Source: Acarospora socialis | Taxonomy: Eukaryota > Ascomycota > Lecanoromycetes > Acarosporales > Acarosporaceae | NCBI GenBank assembly: GCA_025617375.2 | Contig: JAMYGW020000010.1 | Span: forward strand, 496,001 to 560,000 | Direction of reading: 5' to 3' | Length of the DNA: 64,000 nt | In this document: one piece after another, positions 22,663 to 34,972 of the stretch | How positions within the stretch are numbered: the first letter of the stretch is position 1 | How the letters are laid out: the number at the start of each line of letters is the position of its first letter | The notes under the pieces: model-generated | Told to the model about the DNA's origin: nothing | The model's input: only the letters and a program-made list of their open reading frames with translations | Databases searched by the model: none | Program-made: the position numbers and the translations under genes

Positions 22663-23947
22663 TTACACTAGGAACACAGGTATCTCATCGGACCGTATGG
22701 TCTTCTTATTGGTGGTGCGTTCCTCTCTCGCTCTGTGCATTCTCAGCTGCGTAGTTCGCTCAGCCATGCGCTCTGTTGCTCCTTCGTCTAAAACTGTTCT
22801 ACCAGGAGGTTCATCGAATGGGTCAAACATCGATTTCGGTGTCTTCCAGCTGTGTTTCGATAATGACGAAGACACGACTGCCGGCATTTTCAAGGGCAAA
22901 TTGCTGGACCTTTCCCGCGATAGTGGATCCTCATGTCGTCTCGGGCCAGCATCGGCGAACCTCACCTGCGCCAGAAGCTGCTTGGCCATCTTCCGTGTCG
23001 GAGTTTGGTTGGGGCTGAGGGATTTTCGGGTTGCAGGAGCATCCAGATCATCATCGTCATCGGACGTAGTTGCGTCACTATAACCTTGATCATGGCTCGT
23101 CTTGGCGTCGTTGGATGCGCTCTTTGGATCCAGATCGAATGGCACGACAGTTTGGGCGGACTTCTTTTCCGCCTTCGCGTAACCTGCGGCCGCTCGTGTA
23201 TTGGACTTGACGCCTCCTAAGCCAGTTAAAGAGGTCTGCGATTTCTTCGGACTTGTCATTAACCCTTGGAGTGAGGTGCCGATCCATGGATCGTCCGCCG
23301 CAATGCCGTCCGAGTCGGATTCCTCATCGTCGGTCTTCGGTCGACCAGACTGAGCCTTCATCTGTTGCAAGGCAGCTTTCTGCTTCAGTGCCATGGTCTC
23401 AGCGTCCTTCTTTTTCTTGGTCTCTTCCCTCATCTTCGTAATCGTATCTACCGGCCTGGAGATGGTGTTTATGGTGGAAGCATTCTGAGCCTTGGCACGA
23501 TTCTTTAGTCGGATATACTCCGCATGATGTAGGTGTTGTGTGAAACTTCTTGCGACGGCTTCGAACTCGTCTTCGACCATTATGTAGGCATCGTCTCCAT
23601 CTAAGCCCTCCTCCATGAACCTGCGCCTCAGTTAGACTTCCCAATTGGCTCAGTGACGCGCGGTCGGCCACATACTCTTCAACGGGGGGTGCTGGCGGCG
23701 GGGAGGTCGATGGAGTCCGCGCTGTAACATATGCTTAGCCGGCGCAAAAGTGTAATGGAGTCACGATTGACTCACCAGGCCTTGCTATAGCTCTGCGCCT
23801 TGGAGTAGATACGCCGGTAGAATTGAGATCGTCGTCTTCGGACGCGGGGTCTGTGACTCTCTGCCGCTTTACCGGTCTGTCGCGCTTTATTTCCCCTGTC
23901 GCTGGGTGAGGTCCTCTTAGCCACGGTAAGGTCCTTGCCATGATCAT
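22663..23947 (-). CDS. uncharacterised acidic/Ser-rich fungal protein
   Basis: Exons 23776-23947, 23676-23721 and 22663-23620 join in frame to 391 residues; starting at the second Met (23941) removes two. The N terminus MARTLPWLRGPHPATG is followed by a basic, disordered linker. A short folded helix is likely at EEFMEEGLDGDDAYIMVEDE through FTQHLHHAEYIRLKNRAK. The remainder is charged and low-complexity, with KR/RK clusters suggesting nuclear location. I do not recognise a domain. Its stop lies only 17 bases from the stop of the convergent dehydrogenase. Confidence 0.75.
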
Positions 23948-24615
23948 TCAGTGAAGAGAGTAAACTCTGTAGTTTGCTTGTCCAGGTATAGCTTGTCAAA
24001 AGCGGTCTTATAGAACACCCGAGCGATAACTACGGTAGACTGGAAAGGGTGAGATGGTGCTGGGGTCGGCCGCAATCAGCTGTATGACTCTGGGCTTTGA
24101 CAGATTAATCTCCTCTGAATGCTCGGACAGTCATGCGACGACAACATCCATGCACTGCATCTTGATGCGGTGCTGCTACTGCTTGATATGCTAGACCTTG
24201 TTTTTGTAGCCTTCTGGCTTAACTGGGAACCTGTTGCCTAACGGACTCGTAGCCACGACTGTCCCTTTCGAGGCCACATCTCCACAGAATCATATCGAAG
24301 GGTGGAACACACGGCAAAACCTCGCACCGTGTTGCGGCTGAAAAGTGTCCAGTCAATTGCTCCTGCTCTTAAGGAGTGAGTGTTCATGGTCAATTCATGG
24401 ATTATCTTCGGATACATCCGTAGACCTCATCCATATCTCCATTGGCTTGTGCCACTCAACAGAGATCAATTTGGCTCTATGTACGGCTTCTTGTATGACA
24501 TTCGTTTGCCGATTCAGGTTCAACTCTCATAGAATGTTTGCCAAGATATCTAGACGTCTAGCATCTGTTTGAGTACTTGTCCATCCTCTACATTCGCTCG
24601 TTTAGTGTGTATGTC
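23948..24615. other. divergent promoter of the uncharacterised gene and the kinase
   Basis: About 670 bases with no recognised coding sequence. A first exon of the kinase upstream of 24616 cannot be excluded. Confidence 0.5.
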
Positions 24616-26908
24616 ATGTCATCGGTATTCCCTTCCCCAGAAGAAGCCACCCCTTCAGATCCAGAGTCGAGCTCTGAGGACGAAGAACTGGAAGAAGTCC
24701 CGACGGCGGCAGACGGTCAACCATTGGCAGCGGGCGATGCAAAAGCCACGGAGCCACACACATCATCTGGCGGGACAAAGGTAGCTCCGGACATAGAACG
24801 CAATAGACAGGTCGACCTATTTTACAGTTCACTTCTTGAGGATTTCTGCACCAGTAAAGCAATCAAGACTCTGAAAAGCAAGGATCCCTCAGGCGAAACG
24901 CCCAATGAACACGACGCAAAGGTCCAGGCTCTGGCCAAGGCGAATTACTCTCTACTGTCAAAGCAGCTCGGTGCGCTTGGCGTAGTCGGTCAGGGCTACG
25001 AGTCAGATCAATGGCGAGATCATAGACAAACATATCGAGAGGCACTGGAGGTGATGTTGGATCATGCACTGGAAGAGGGTGTGGTTTCTGACCCGCGAGG
25101 ACCGACGTCCAAATCGCTTTCACCTCTTGCTACCCCGTTCATAAGCACTGTGCCTCGTCCTATCACCTCTCGACCAGTCGCCCAAAGAATGCTGACAGGA
25201 GTCAGTATCGACACTACGAGTATGACCTCGATCCAAGAGCGATTTAGCGACATGCAGCTTCATAACAGAACCCAAGGTCTAGCTGGGAGCCCTCCTACAG
25301 CTATGCTGTCAACCGGCTTGGGACTGGAACATCCTTTTTTCCAACCTTCTCGCTACAGAACAGATTTTGCTGAACTTGGGTACATTGGCAAAGGTGGGTA
25401 CGGCAAGGTCTTCCAGGTCGTCAACCACTTGGACAACCAGCAATATGCGATAAAGAAAATAACATTGAGCCCGAAACGCCTCAGGAAGCTACGTAACGGT
25501 GCAGGAAACGAGTTGGAGGAGCTGCTAAGAGAGATTCGTGCACTTGCTCGCCTTGAGCATCTCAACGTTGTTCGTTATTTCGGTGGGTGGATCGAGCATA
25601 ATAGCGTCCCAGCTACCGGAGATCTGCCACTACTTACTGCTCCAGGTGTGGCAGCATCCAGTGAGGGCCCTGCTGGCAATGAAGATTCGTTCAGTCTTGG
25701 CATTCAGTTCGAAGACACGCGGGATCCGTCCGTCACCGGACATGACGATGGCGATATCTTATTCGGTTACTCGTCAAACTCTGTTGAGAAAAGCAATAAC
25801 AACAAGAGAAGCAAGGAACGTCGCGCCAGCCAACGCACCAGGTCGTCGAGCTTGACAATGAAAAGCTTCGTTCAAAGCACTGGGGAGGATGATGGCGATG
25901 TCGAATCAATACCACGTCCGTTCGGCATACCTACTCAGGGTCAATCATCTACCGACACGACCTCCAGCCGAAACCCATTTTCGGACGATGGATACGTTCC
26001 TCTCTCACATAAACGAAGAGATAGTGCAGAATTAAGTGAGCCTACATGGACTCTCCACATCCAGATGTCTCTGTACCCGCTAAGCCTTGCCACGTACTTG
26101 TCTCAGGTCAGCCAAGCGTCGGTTCAGAGTACTACAATCGGCACTCGGCATTGCTTTCATCTCCTGCCGTCCTTGCGTATCATCCTGGCAATCCTTTCTG
26201 GTGTGGAATATGTTCACAGTCGAAATCTAATCCACCGAGATCTCAAGCCAGCCAACATCTTCTTGTCAATCCATAAGGGTACTGCTCACTCACCAGGCTG
26301 CGTTGATATCTCTCCTTGTGCCCAATGCGAGGGTACCGACAAAGAGCCTACATATATTATCCCACGGATCGGTGACTTTGGACTTGTAGCCGATATCAGT
26401 CCAAAACACGAGTACCCTTCGCGATCCAATGGCTCGTCTCTGGTATCAATCCATGATATCGCCGAGCCCTTGGCAAGCAGTTACAACTCGCCAAACATAC
26501 AACATCCTCTCACCGACTTTAGACTCAAACCGATTGGGACTGAGTTCTACCGGCCTCCAACTAGCGCTGCTCTCATAGATGAGAAATTGGATGTGTTCTC
26601 CCTTGGCGTCATTGCCTTCGAGCTGTTGTGGAAGTTCGAGACCAGTAAGTCCGCGATGGCAAGCAACATTTATACCAGCATGCAATAACAACCTCTCGGT
26701 AGGAATGGAACGTCACACCGTCTTGACGGATCTACATAAGGGCGTGTTGCCTCCAAACTTCTCGGAAATTGTTGGCGAGAAATCGGGAAGACTAGAGGAT
26801 TGTCTTAGAGGGATGCTGTGTGGGAATGCGCAGAAGCGGCTGAGCTGTAAGAGTGTACGGACATGTATGGAGGGTCTTCTTGACGATGCAGTAAGGGCCG
26901 GGTTTTAA
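24616..26908 (+). CDS. eIF2alpha kinase, HRI-like
   Basis: A Ser/Thr kinase predicted to phosphorylate eIF2alpha under stress. Exons 24616-26644 and 26703-26908 give 744 residues, starting MSSVFPSPEEATPSDPESSS. The kinase N-lobe has the Gly loop IGKGGYGKVFQVV and the VAIK-type lysine in QYAIKKITLSP. LVREIRAL-like helix C follows (ELLREIRALARLEHLNVVRY). A Ser-rich insert of about 150 residues separates the lobes, a hallmark of the GCN2/PEK/HRI family. The C-lobe has LHIQMSLYPLSLATYL, HRDLKPANIF and DFGLVADIS. The usual APE segment reads GTEFYRPP, which is atypical. No HisRS-like or RWD region occurs, arguing against GCN2. The 58-nt intron rejoins at FETRMERHTVL. Confidence 0.87.
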
Positions 26909-27690
26909 ATGTAGTAACGAACAAGTAATGTTTGCTTATCCAACGTACTAAGTTCGGTTGATCGTCCGCTGAGGAGGAGAGGTTTGTGATCGAGAGTGCA
27001 CTTGCAGCAACGAGCAAATCATCTAGATAAAGGAGGAAGACGAACACCGGAGTTGGCGAATCTTCCAATTCTCTCCATAGACCTACAAGACCAAGGTCTG
27101 AAATAGAAGGCTAGTTGTTACCATGTTTCAGGGCATGGGGAAACAGAGGTATCGTTGGAGGTATTTGGAATCCAGATGCACCGCCGCCGTGTTCTACATA
27201 TTCATTCCAAACACTACATATGTCAACCCAAGAAATCCATTAAACCAGGTCTCCAGACCCCATCACATAGAACGAGTTCACGTATTGAGCGACCTTGCCA
27301 TACACAAATAGCTCGTAATTTCACATGCATGAGCATGCCTGAAACCATCTGTCTACTTCCAACACGTAAGAGATCGACACTATCTCCTAGCCCTCAAAAG
27401 TTCCGGCCTGTCTCCATCGCCCGAGAGAATTCGCGATGGAATTCCACCTATGCGCCTCGGCTCCAAAACAGAATCAAAACTAGAAAACAGATCGGCCAAG
27501 GAACCTAGAGTCCGATGATGGAACTCAATTCCAACACCCAAACCGTCACTCTTTTCCGCCAAGGACGTCGAGTTCCAATCTCCGAGGCCCAAAAACCGGT
27601 CATTTCCCAAGCTCGTATCACTCCTGATGTTCCTCAAACAGATAGAAAAATCCGAGTCAAACCAAGCCAGGCGAGCCAGACAGCCCGGCA
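26909..27690. other. convergent intergenic region
   Basis: About 780 non-coding bases between the kinase and the zinc-finger gene. Overlapping short frames have no recognisable content. Confidence 0.5.
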
Positions 27691-29521
27691 TCAATCCCAC
27701 AAAGCCTCCGGCTCCAGATTCGTAATCGCGTACGTGGTGTCCACTCCCTTCCGCTGCTCTCGCTCTCGCTCGTGCGCACCATGTCCATCTCCGTCCCCAC
27801 CGCAATCTCGGCTGAAACCCCGCACGTACTCGGCTAAGCCCTCCCGCACCGACGCCATGCTGAGCTTCAGCACAAACTCCTCACATGTCAGGTCCGGCGT
27901 CGTCGGCTCCGCGACGTTGCAAGATAGAGTCTCACCCGCAATCGATGACACCGGAGCAAGGGTGATGGAGGTAGAGATAGGGCTAGCGAGATCCGTCTCG
28001 CAAGGCGCAGAATCCAAATCCTCAGCCGTGACGTGTCGGTCCGCGAGGTGCAGCTCCTCGCCTCCGAGAACGAAGTCTCCGGCGTAGTCCTCGATGACGC
28101 GTTCTGGCCCGACACCGGCGTGGGCGTGGCCGCCGGCAGCCTCATCGCTGACGCCATCCTCATCCTCGTCCTCCTCGTCAACTTCCTCCAACTTCCGCCC
28201 GCTGACCCAGTCCCAGATCTGGTTGTTGCGGATCATGGCGTTGTACGTGCGGCGATTGACGTAGCGGAAATAGCCGGCCTCGCGCATCATCGTGTCTCGG
28301 TCCTCGTTGTCGACGATCGTGAGGTCGTTCTGAATCGCATCCTGGAGCTTGGCGACGAGAGATTTCCGTTCCTTTGAAGCGGCCAGGACGATGACTTTGA
28401 CGTTGAGCCGGCCGAGGATGCTGACCGTCTCGTCGCCGCTCGGCCTGGGAGTGGTGGGCGTCTGGGGCGGCGCCGTCTTCGGCTTCGCTGCTTTCTTGGC
28501 GCCGTAGTCTTTGCGCATCCGGCTTTTGTAGTATTCGGACGTGGCGGAGACGTAGGCGACGTTGTCGGCCACGAGCTTGCTGTCGAGGGGATCGTCGCTG
28601 TTCTGGCGAAAGTGACTTTGAGCGCGGAGCGTGCCGCCGGTGGCGGGGTGGATGGCGTCTGCGATGCGTCTGATGTCTTCGGTCGAGATGACTCTGACGC
28701 GACTTTGGGATTTGGCCATTTTTCTTTCCGCCTTCTTCAGTTTCTGGCCTCTTTTTGCCTCTTTGGTATTGGGCGTGCAGGGGGTTGGCAGCGTGTTCTC
28801 TGGTTCCTTGACGCCGGTGTTCTCGAAGACGTCGACCTCATAGACAGATGCGTCGTCAACATCGCGTGCAATGTCGAAGAGGTCGTCACCCTTCCTGGCT
28901 TTCCTTTTCACGCCGGACACAGGGGTGGAAATGCCGTTCGTCCCATCTATCTGCAAAATGGCTTCAACCAGGACAGCGATCTCCCGGTGGCGTTTGTCGT
29001 GCGTCTCTCTGCTTCTTCGACATCTATATAGCACCACATTAGCAAGGGTAGGAGACGGTCATCAATGGTACGTACGCTTCACATTTGTGCGCTTCACCTA
29101 CGCCCATTAAGCAGAACATATAGATACTCGGACGGAAGGCTTACCTATCATGAACAGAGTCCTGTGGTATTTCGAGCACACCTCCTCGTGCTGCCCGAAA
29201 CATGTCTTCTTCGCCCTCGGACTTGAAAGCACTGTCTTGCAGGTGCCGCACTTGTGGTCGAGACCCTGTTGAGGCAGGAGGTTAGGCGGCAGCAGAGCTG
29301 GTTGTGGATGCCTTGCCTACCGCGTTGTCCTCCCACCGATACAAGGTTCCTGGAATAGGCATCTTGATGATAGATGCAGTAGTTGGTTTCTCGAACGTGT
29401 CTTGGATTGATCCTTGAATGGTAAGACTTGTTGACTTGGAACGCTGAAGCTTTGGCTTTGGAGTTTGGACAGGATGGAAGGTTGAAAGTTGTGTTGATGT
29501 CGTTGAAATGTTCGAATCCAT
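27691..29521 (-). CDS. uncharacterised protein with a Cys/His zinc-binding N-terminal module
   Basis: Four exons, 29321-29521, 29145-29265, 29076-29097 and 27691-29023, join in frame to 558 residues. The N-terminal module has HKCGTC (Cys 72 and 75), a His/Cys-rich middle (TCFGQHEEVCSKYHRTLF) and CEAC (Cys 113 and 116), consistent with one or two bound zincs. The third exon is only 22 nt and carries Cys113; Cys116 is in the next exon. A helical domain follows (YRYVNRR-like GYFRYVNRRTYNAMIRNNQI), then a Glu/Asp-rich stretch and a degenerate C terminus. I do not recognise the family. The coding strand changes from C-rich to G/A-rich at about 28200. Confidence 0.8.
29076..29097 (-). other. 22-nt micro-exon
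   Basis: Bounded by an AG acceptor (GCGTAG) and the donor GTACGT. It supplies residues E-A-H-K-C-E plus part of Ala and is needed to keep frame between the two zinc-ligand pairs. Confidence 0.75.
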
Positions 29522-30849
29522 GGTGTTGAGCACAGTGAAAGCGCGTAGAATTCGGTTATTCTCCGGCCGGAAGAAGTGTTAGAGAGGAAACGGTCGGAGA
29601 CAATGTGAATAACAGACGTAGCCTGGAGCAACCCTTCGAAAGATTACACAGAGAGTGTTGCGTGATATTTTTCTCATCCATCTCAAAGCTCTGAGATATC
29701 TTTCTTTAAAGAACTCGCTAGCACGGGATCCAAATGGAGTTCACAATAGCAGTGGTAGTCAAAAAGGATATCGCCTAGGAGCTCGTGGCATATAGCGTCG
29801 GCATCGCTCTTCAAGATCAGGAGGAGGTCGTACACCATTGTCGGGAGACACTGATCTCTAGCTCATATGGATATAGCGAAGTGAACCCAGGAAACACCCC
29901 TTTCCAAGTCGGAGAGCAAGGACTCTCTGGTGGTGATGACCGAATCCGCACCAGCTGGGGGCTCCCTGTTGCGGTTAGTGTTAACTAGAAGTCGATCGGC
30001 GACGAGCAGGCCTCGGAGCGAGTGGCGTAAGCAGAGACGCAGAGCAAATATTAGGTCAGAAGCAGCTATTAGGTCAGTCATCGTTGGGTCTGACGTGCCT
30101 TGGAATACTCTAGAGGAAAGCATAACGTGCAAAGACGACGATTCGAACAACAACGCCTTAGAGGGGTAAGATGGGTCAGACTAATCGAATGGCATTCTAG
30201 ACCAGACAGCTTTCTCAATGTACCTAGGCTGCAGTCAATCCGGGGCGTGCTCAAATCAACAAGCCAAGCCGAACCAGGGGCGCCAAGAAGGGCGACGAAG
30301 ACAAAGACAGGAAACGAAGGATAGCCCGATGAAGATATCATCAGTGCTTCGATTCTTCCCACATAGGTTTATCAATCTCTGATAATCAGGGAACATAAGC
30401 AGAGCGACACATTTGGTTTGCTTCGAAAGCATAGCGGGGATGGTTGTGTAGAGTGATCCTCAAGGATCGATGCTGCCTTCATCAGCAAGGGAAGAATACA
30501 CTCGGCGACAGGGCTAAGTCGGGGGCTTTGATGAGCTTCTCTTAGATATACTCAGATTTCACTGGCTTTTCGTGATCATTAGCAAACATCTCTTCTTTGC
30601 GTGAATGGAGCAGGAGACATCTCGAGCGAAGAGCAGAGAGGGCGGTTTTGTGACAATGTACACGTGTAGGCCTCGGACCGAACGTTAACCGCATGCGAAC
30701 GGCAAAAGTCATTGATAGCGAGTCACCAGCAGGTTTATGATATACTTTGTATTGAATGAGTGTGACAAGGAAACTCTCGCTCATCCCTTTTCCATCGTGA
30801 TCAATCGCTTTCACCTGCTAGGTTATCTGAACTGGATGTACCGTGACAC
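29522..30849. other. intergenic, about 1.3 kb, nothing recognised
   Basis: The stretch separates the 5' end of the zinc-finger gene from the 3' end of EGT1. Only short unrelated open frames are present. No repeat or RNA gene is evident. Confidence 0.5.
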
Positions 30850-33800
30850 TCAGAGGTCACGTACGACCCGAGCCCCAGCCCACACATATGGGTAGTTGCG
30901 TTGGTACCAATTGACACTGTGAAAGGTTAGTGGATCTTCAACGAGCTCGTAGCAGTACGGCTTACAAGCTTTTTCGACCCGCGATACGTGGATGAGTGGC
31001 CCAAGAGCCTCCAAGCACCACGTTGTGTTTGCCGTCAAAGAAGTCGGCTGGATATCATCAACATCAGAACAGTCTTTGGCAATCTGAATAACTTACCAGT
31101 ATAAGCCGGATACAGTGCCATAGGCTCGAAACCTTCATGACGCTCCAACACCGAGCTGGTCCACTCCCAGACCCCTCCCATGTCACCTTGACCAGCTAGC
31201 TTGTTGCCGTTCTGGGTGACAGGGGAAGGGTGCCAGTGCATATTGAAGCCTATGTTGCAGCCCTCAAGGTTGACAAAGAGCTGGCGAGGATCTGGACCGT
31301 TTCGGGAGTTGGAGACGTTTGGAAAGGAAGCGGCTGATGGCGGGGTCTCTTCGACGCCCTCATTGGAGAGATGCCTAACCAGTTTAGTAAGCGAACTTAC
31401 ACAGGAGGCGCAAGCGGCTCGAACCCGTTTACAGCAGAGATAGTCTTCCCAAGAACCTTCTCCGCTTCCTTCGTCTTCATTTCATCAACGTACTCGTATA
31501 TGCTGCGGACCTCTTCCAAAGTAGGGATACGACCGTTCATCCACTTCGCGCAACCAGCCAACTGATCGTAGGATGCAAAAACTGGCCAATCCAAGGCGTT
31601 CTCCAGTGGTACAAGTCCGTAGACTGTTCGGACAGCTTTATCCTTCAGATAGGCATCACTCAAGACAGGGCCGTCTCCGTTCATGTAGGCATGTACACCT
31701 TTGCTATCTGCAGTCGATGTACCATTCGACATATTCGAAGCCGACCACGAAGCTGGAATGCAGGACCCGTCCGTTTGGTCAAGATAGAGAGCATACTCCT
31801 CATTGGTTATCGGCCTCGCTCTCGCAGAGAACGGTGGTACATCAGCAGTTCTCGAGGGGCGCTCGTTATCCCAAGCGAAGTACCGATCAGGCCCAGAGTC
31901 ATTCTCCGGGTCGTCCATACCTAGAGTGACTTTTCTTGCCGGTATCGGTACCCATTCGTTGGGCACTGCTTCGCGCCTCGCCATCTGTGCCATGCTTGCA
32001 AAATCTGGCTTGTCTCCAGGTGGGGCAAGTGTCTTGTCGCTCTGCAGCAGCATGTACAGCAACGTTTCCAGGTGCATCATTTCATGCCATAGGAATGTTA
32101 GCTAAGTTTTCTTCGTTGGTTATGTCTTTGAAAAACTTACCTCGAATGCAAGGCAAAGAGCCCGCCCAAGTTTTCTATCCGTGTCAGCGGCGTTCGCCTT
32201 GTATAAAGCCGCGAGTCTTTCACGGACACGGCCCTGGAAACCCAGGATTTCTTCCACTGGAGGCCATGTGTCCGGGATTTGGCTGTGCGCGTGGCAATGC
32301 TCCGGATTATCAACATCAGGGTCAATACCACGCTCGAATATTTGCGGATAGTAGCTTGGTTCCGTCGGTACTCCGTTCGTGGCACGTGTAAGATGCATGT
32401 CCAGAAAGGTAGGAATATGTCCTAAGTAGAACACCGACGCATTGCGCAACTTGATCGGTTGAGACAAGAGCTCCTCGCGAAGAATCATACCTTGGGTAAC
32501 AGTATCCCATGCTGCCCAAAGGTTGTAGAAATCTGAAAGGCTCGGAACGGGCCTAGCAGCATAGTCCTCTGGCCGCATAGAAAACGAGAACTTGGGCGAA
32601 GATAGCATGTGCAAATCTGAGGTTTGACGTTATCAGATAAGTCATATGACCGTGACATGACAACACATCCAATGAAACTGACTTCCATATAACTGACATA
32701 TGCCTTAAAGATGGTGCTGAACGACAATCACTAAAGAACGCCCTGGAAGTTTGATGTTGATGCTGCTGCTGCCGCTGGACGGATTGAGAAGATTCCTTTC
32801 TTTCAAAGCAGCGTGACTGGTACGAGAGGATACTTTACTTACTATATTCACCACTTGAGTTGCCGTATTTTCCATACTCAATGAGACCTGCGGCCTTCCA
32901 GAGCTGCTTCGCTTGGTCCGGAGAGTATTTGTAAGACTCTTCGACGCGGACGAGTTCACCCGCTTTGATGTTGATTCCATCAACGGAGGCGTCTTTGGTG
33001 GGGGAATAAAAGGCTTCATGCCGCGCCTCGTCCTCGTTGTACCGGCCAATTACCTTCCAGTCCGAAAGATTGAAGGCGTCCCTACCGAAGAGCTTGTTGG
33101 CGTGAGTTAGACCGTTGAGGATGAATTCATGCGTTTTCCCCTCCAGGTCATTGTAGGCCTTGTATACTTTATTCTTGTCTTGACAGCCATCCAAACCGAT
33201 CAGCATCGAATCACCCCAACACACTACCTCCGCCACACCTCCGAGAAATGCTGCCGCTTCCTGATGGTTGAAATTTCCAATCGAGGAACCCAGGGAGAGA
33301 ATGCACTTCGGCTTGGCCCGGTTTCCAGGCCGCTTTAGCCATTCCAGTCCGTCATCGTAAGTGCCGTGAAGACCATAGCATCGAACATGCTTGTAGGTAC
33401 CTTCAGGTACGGCCAGAAGGGTCCGTTGAAGCTCCGAGTAGGATAAATCCAGGGCAAGATAATCAACGTCTTTCTCGGCTCGCTCAAGGGCTTGAAGTAG
33501 GATGTTGACTTTGCGAAGATTGCTGTCGAAGATTAGTTCACCCTGGTATGTAAATCAAACGCCGCACGCTTCTATCAATCTCGTCTGGCTAAATCTGGAA
33601 CGCTGGTGTGAAGCCGGGAAGGCACATCATACCCGCTTCCCAACTCAACCATCAAAGAACCGGGCCGGATCCGCCGAGCGATCTGATCTCCATATTTCTT
33701 CAATACATCAATCTCCGCATTGGTCAGGTAGTACTCTTCCAAATATGTTATGTCCTCGAAGAGCTGTAATCCGGCCTCATCATAAAGAAGGAGAGTGGGC

Positions 33801-33925
33801 AATCGCTTCTCCATGCCCTCCTGCGGGCGGAGTTGCTCTCGCATGTCATCGAGAATGGTTTTCTCGACCTTCCCACGACGGATGTCAATGATACGAGCTT
33901 CGAAATTGAGGCTCGATGGCGCCAT
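30850..33925 (-). CDS. EGT1: ergothioneine biosynthesis protein 1 (EgtD-EgtB fusion)
   Basis: A bifunctional enzyme that trimethylates histidine to hercynine and then oxidatively joins it to cysteine. Seven exons are inferred: 33633-33925, 32843-33522, 32141-32616, 31425-32101, 31097-31374, 30966-31047 and 30850-30916. They total exactly 2,553 bases (850 residues), the normal size. The N-terminal EgtD methyltransferase spans about residues 1-330 (MVELGSG is the SAM loop). A DinB-like domain follows, with the iron-binding H-x3-H-x-E motif HEMMHLE at about 489-495. The formylglycine-generating-enzyme-like sulfoxide synthase domain shows NIGFNMHWHPSPVTQNG, GGVWEWTSSVLERHEGF and the C-terminal VNWYQRNYPYVWAGARVVRD. 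Intron 3 is 39 nt. The start MAPSSLNFEARII was preferred over an upstream in-frame Met. Confidence 0.95.
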
Positions 33926-34972
33926 TGTGTGTCGAGTAGAATTTGCTCGGACACCGTATCCGATGTGTGGGTTCATGGGGGATATATATGCTACTTGACT
34001 TATTATCTCCATCTTGATGACCTATCATGAACCTAAATAGGTAGCACCATACGGCAGTCTTGGCAGGGACGGACGCCCACAGCGGTACCCGTTGGAGTGC
34101 CATGAGACCGAAACCCTCTGGGTTTGGGGATCCATCGGTTGACTGGATTGACGAATGGAAGCACTTCGTGGAAAGGTCAAACAACAATAGAGTCTCGGGA
34201 TTGGTAAGAAGCTCCCTGCAGAGCTCTTGCTAGTGCAGCTATGGTCGAAGTTTGCTTTGGTACAAGCATCCAATGAACCACTTTCTGGACACCAAGCTCG
34301 AGTGAAAGCTGTTTGTCAATTGGCGTTACCTTTACCACATGTATCGATGTTGTGACGTTAGACGTTGAACAGGATCATGTGGGGCCACAGTACATGTCTT
34401 CGGAGGGCGTCGGAGTTTGAGTCATCAGGGAACTCGCCCGAAGCCGCTTTAGGTACTGTAGGCTCGGAAGCTGCAGGATTTATGCGGGGCTTAAAGCAGC
34501 TACCTTAGCTAAGCTTTACCTTATCGTGCTGTGTCCGAGGTCGGAAGGAAGTTCAAACCGATCGCTTATGCGATGCGAATCAGTTTCAGATCGCCATGCC
34601 ATTGAATTGTCGTCTATGATGATGTTTACCCTGAGAATTATCATTATCATTTACCATGAATTCACCCTGAAGATATACCTATATGAACACCAGATTCCTA
34701 AGAGCGACGACGGTCGTACTTGTTTGTCATGATTATGTGCATTGTGCAAGTATTCTTGAAACATGGTTCAACAAATCAATTGATGATTTGAATGCAGGCT
34801 TTCTTGAGATTCTGTCTGAGAATGTTCGTTGATCGGCAGGTTATATGTATTCTAGCAAGTTTCCAATACCCTGCTGTTCAAGAAGCTCAGGACTTACCGT
34901 CAAGACTTACCTACGACTACCACCTCTCTTCCCCCTCCTCTTCTTCTCCCGCTCCTTCACCCTCGTCTCTCC
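33926..34972. other. intergenic upstream of EGT1
   Basis: About 1 kb holding the EGT1 promoter and the 3' region of the coiled-coil gene. A palindromic TTAGCTAAG lies near 34507. No gene is recognised. Confidence 0.5.
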
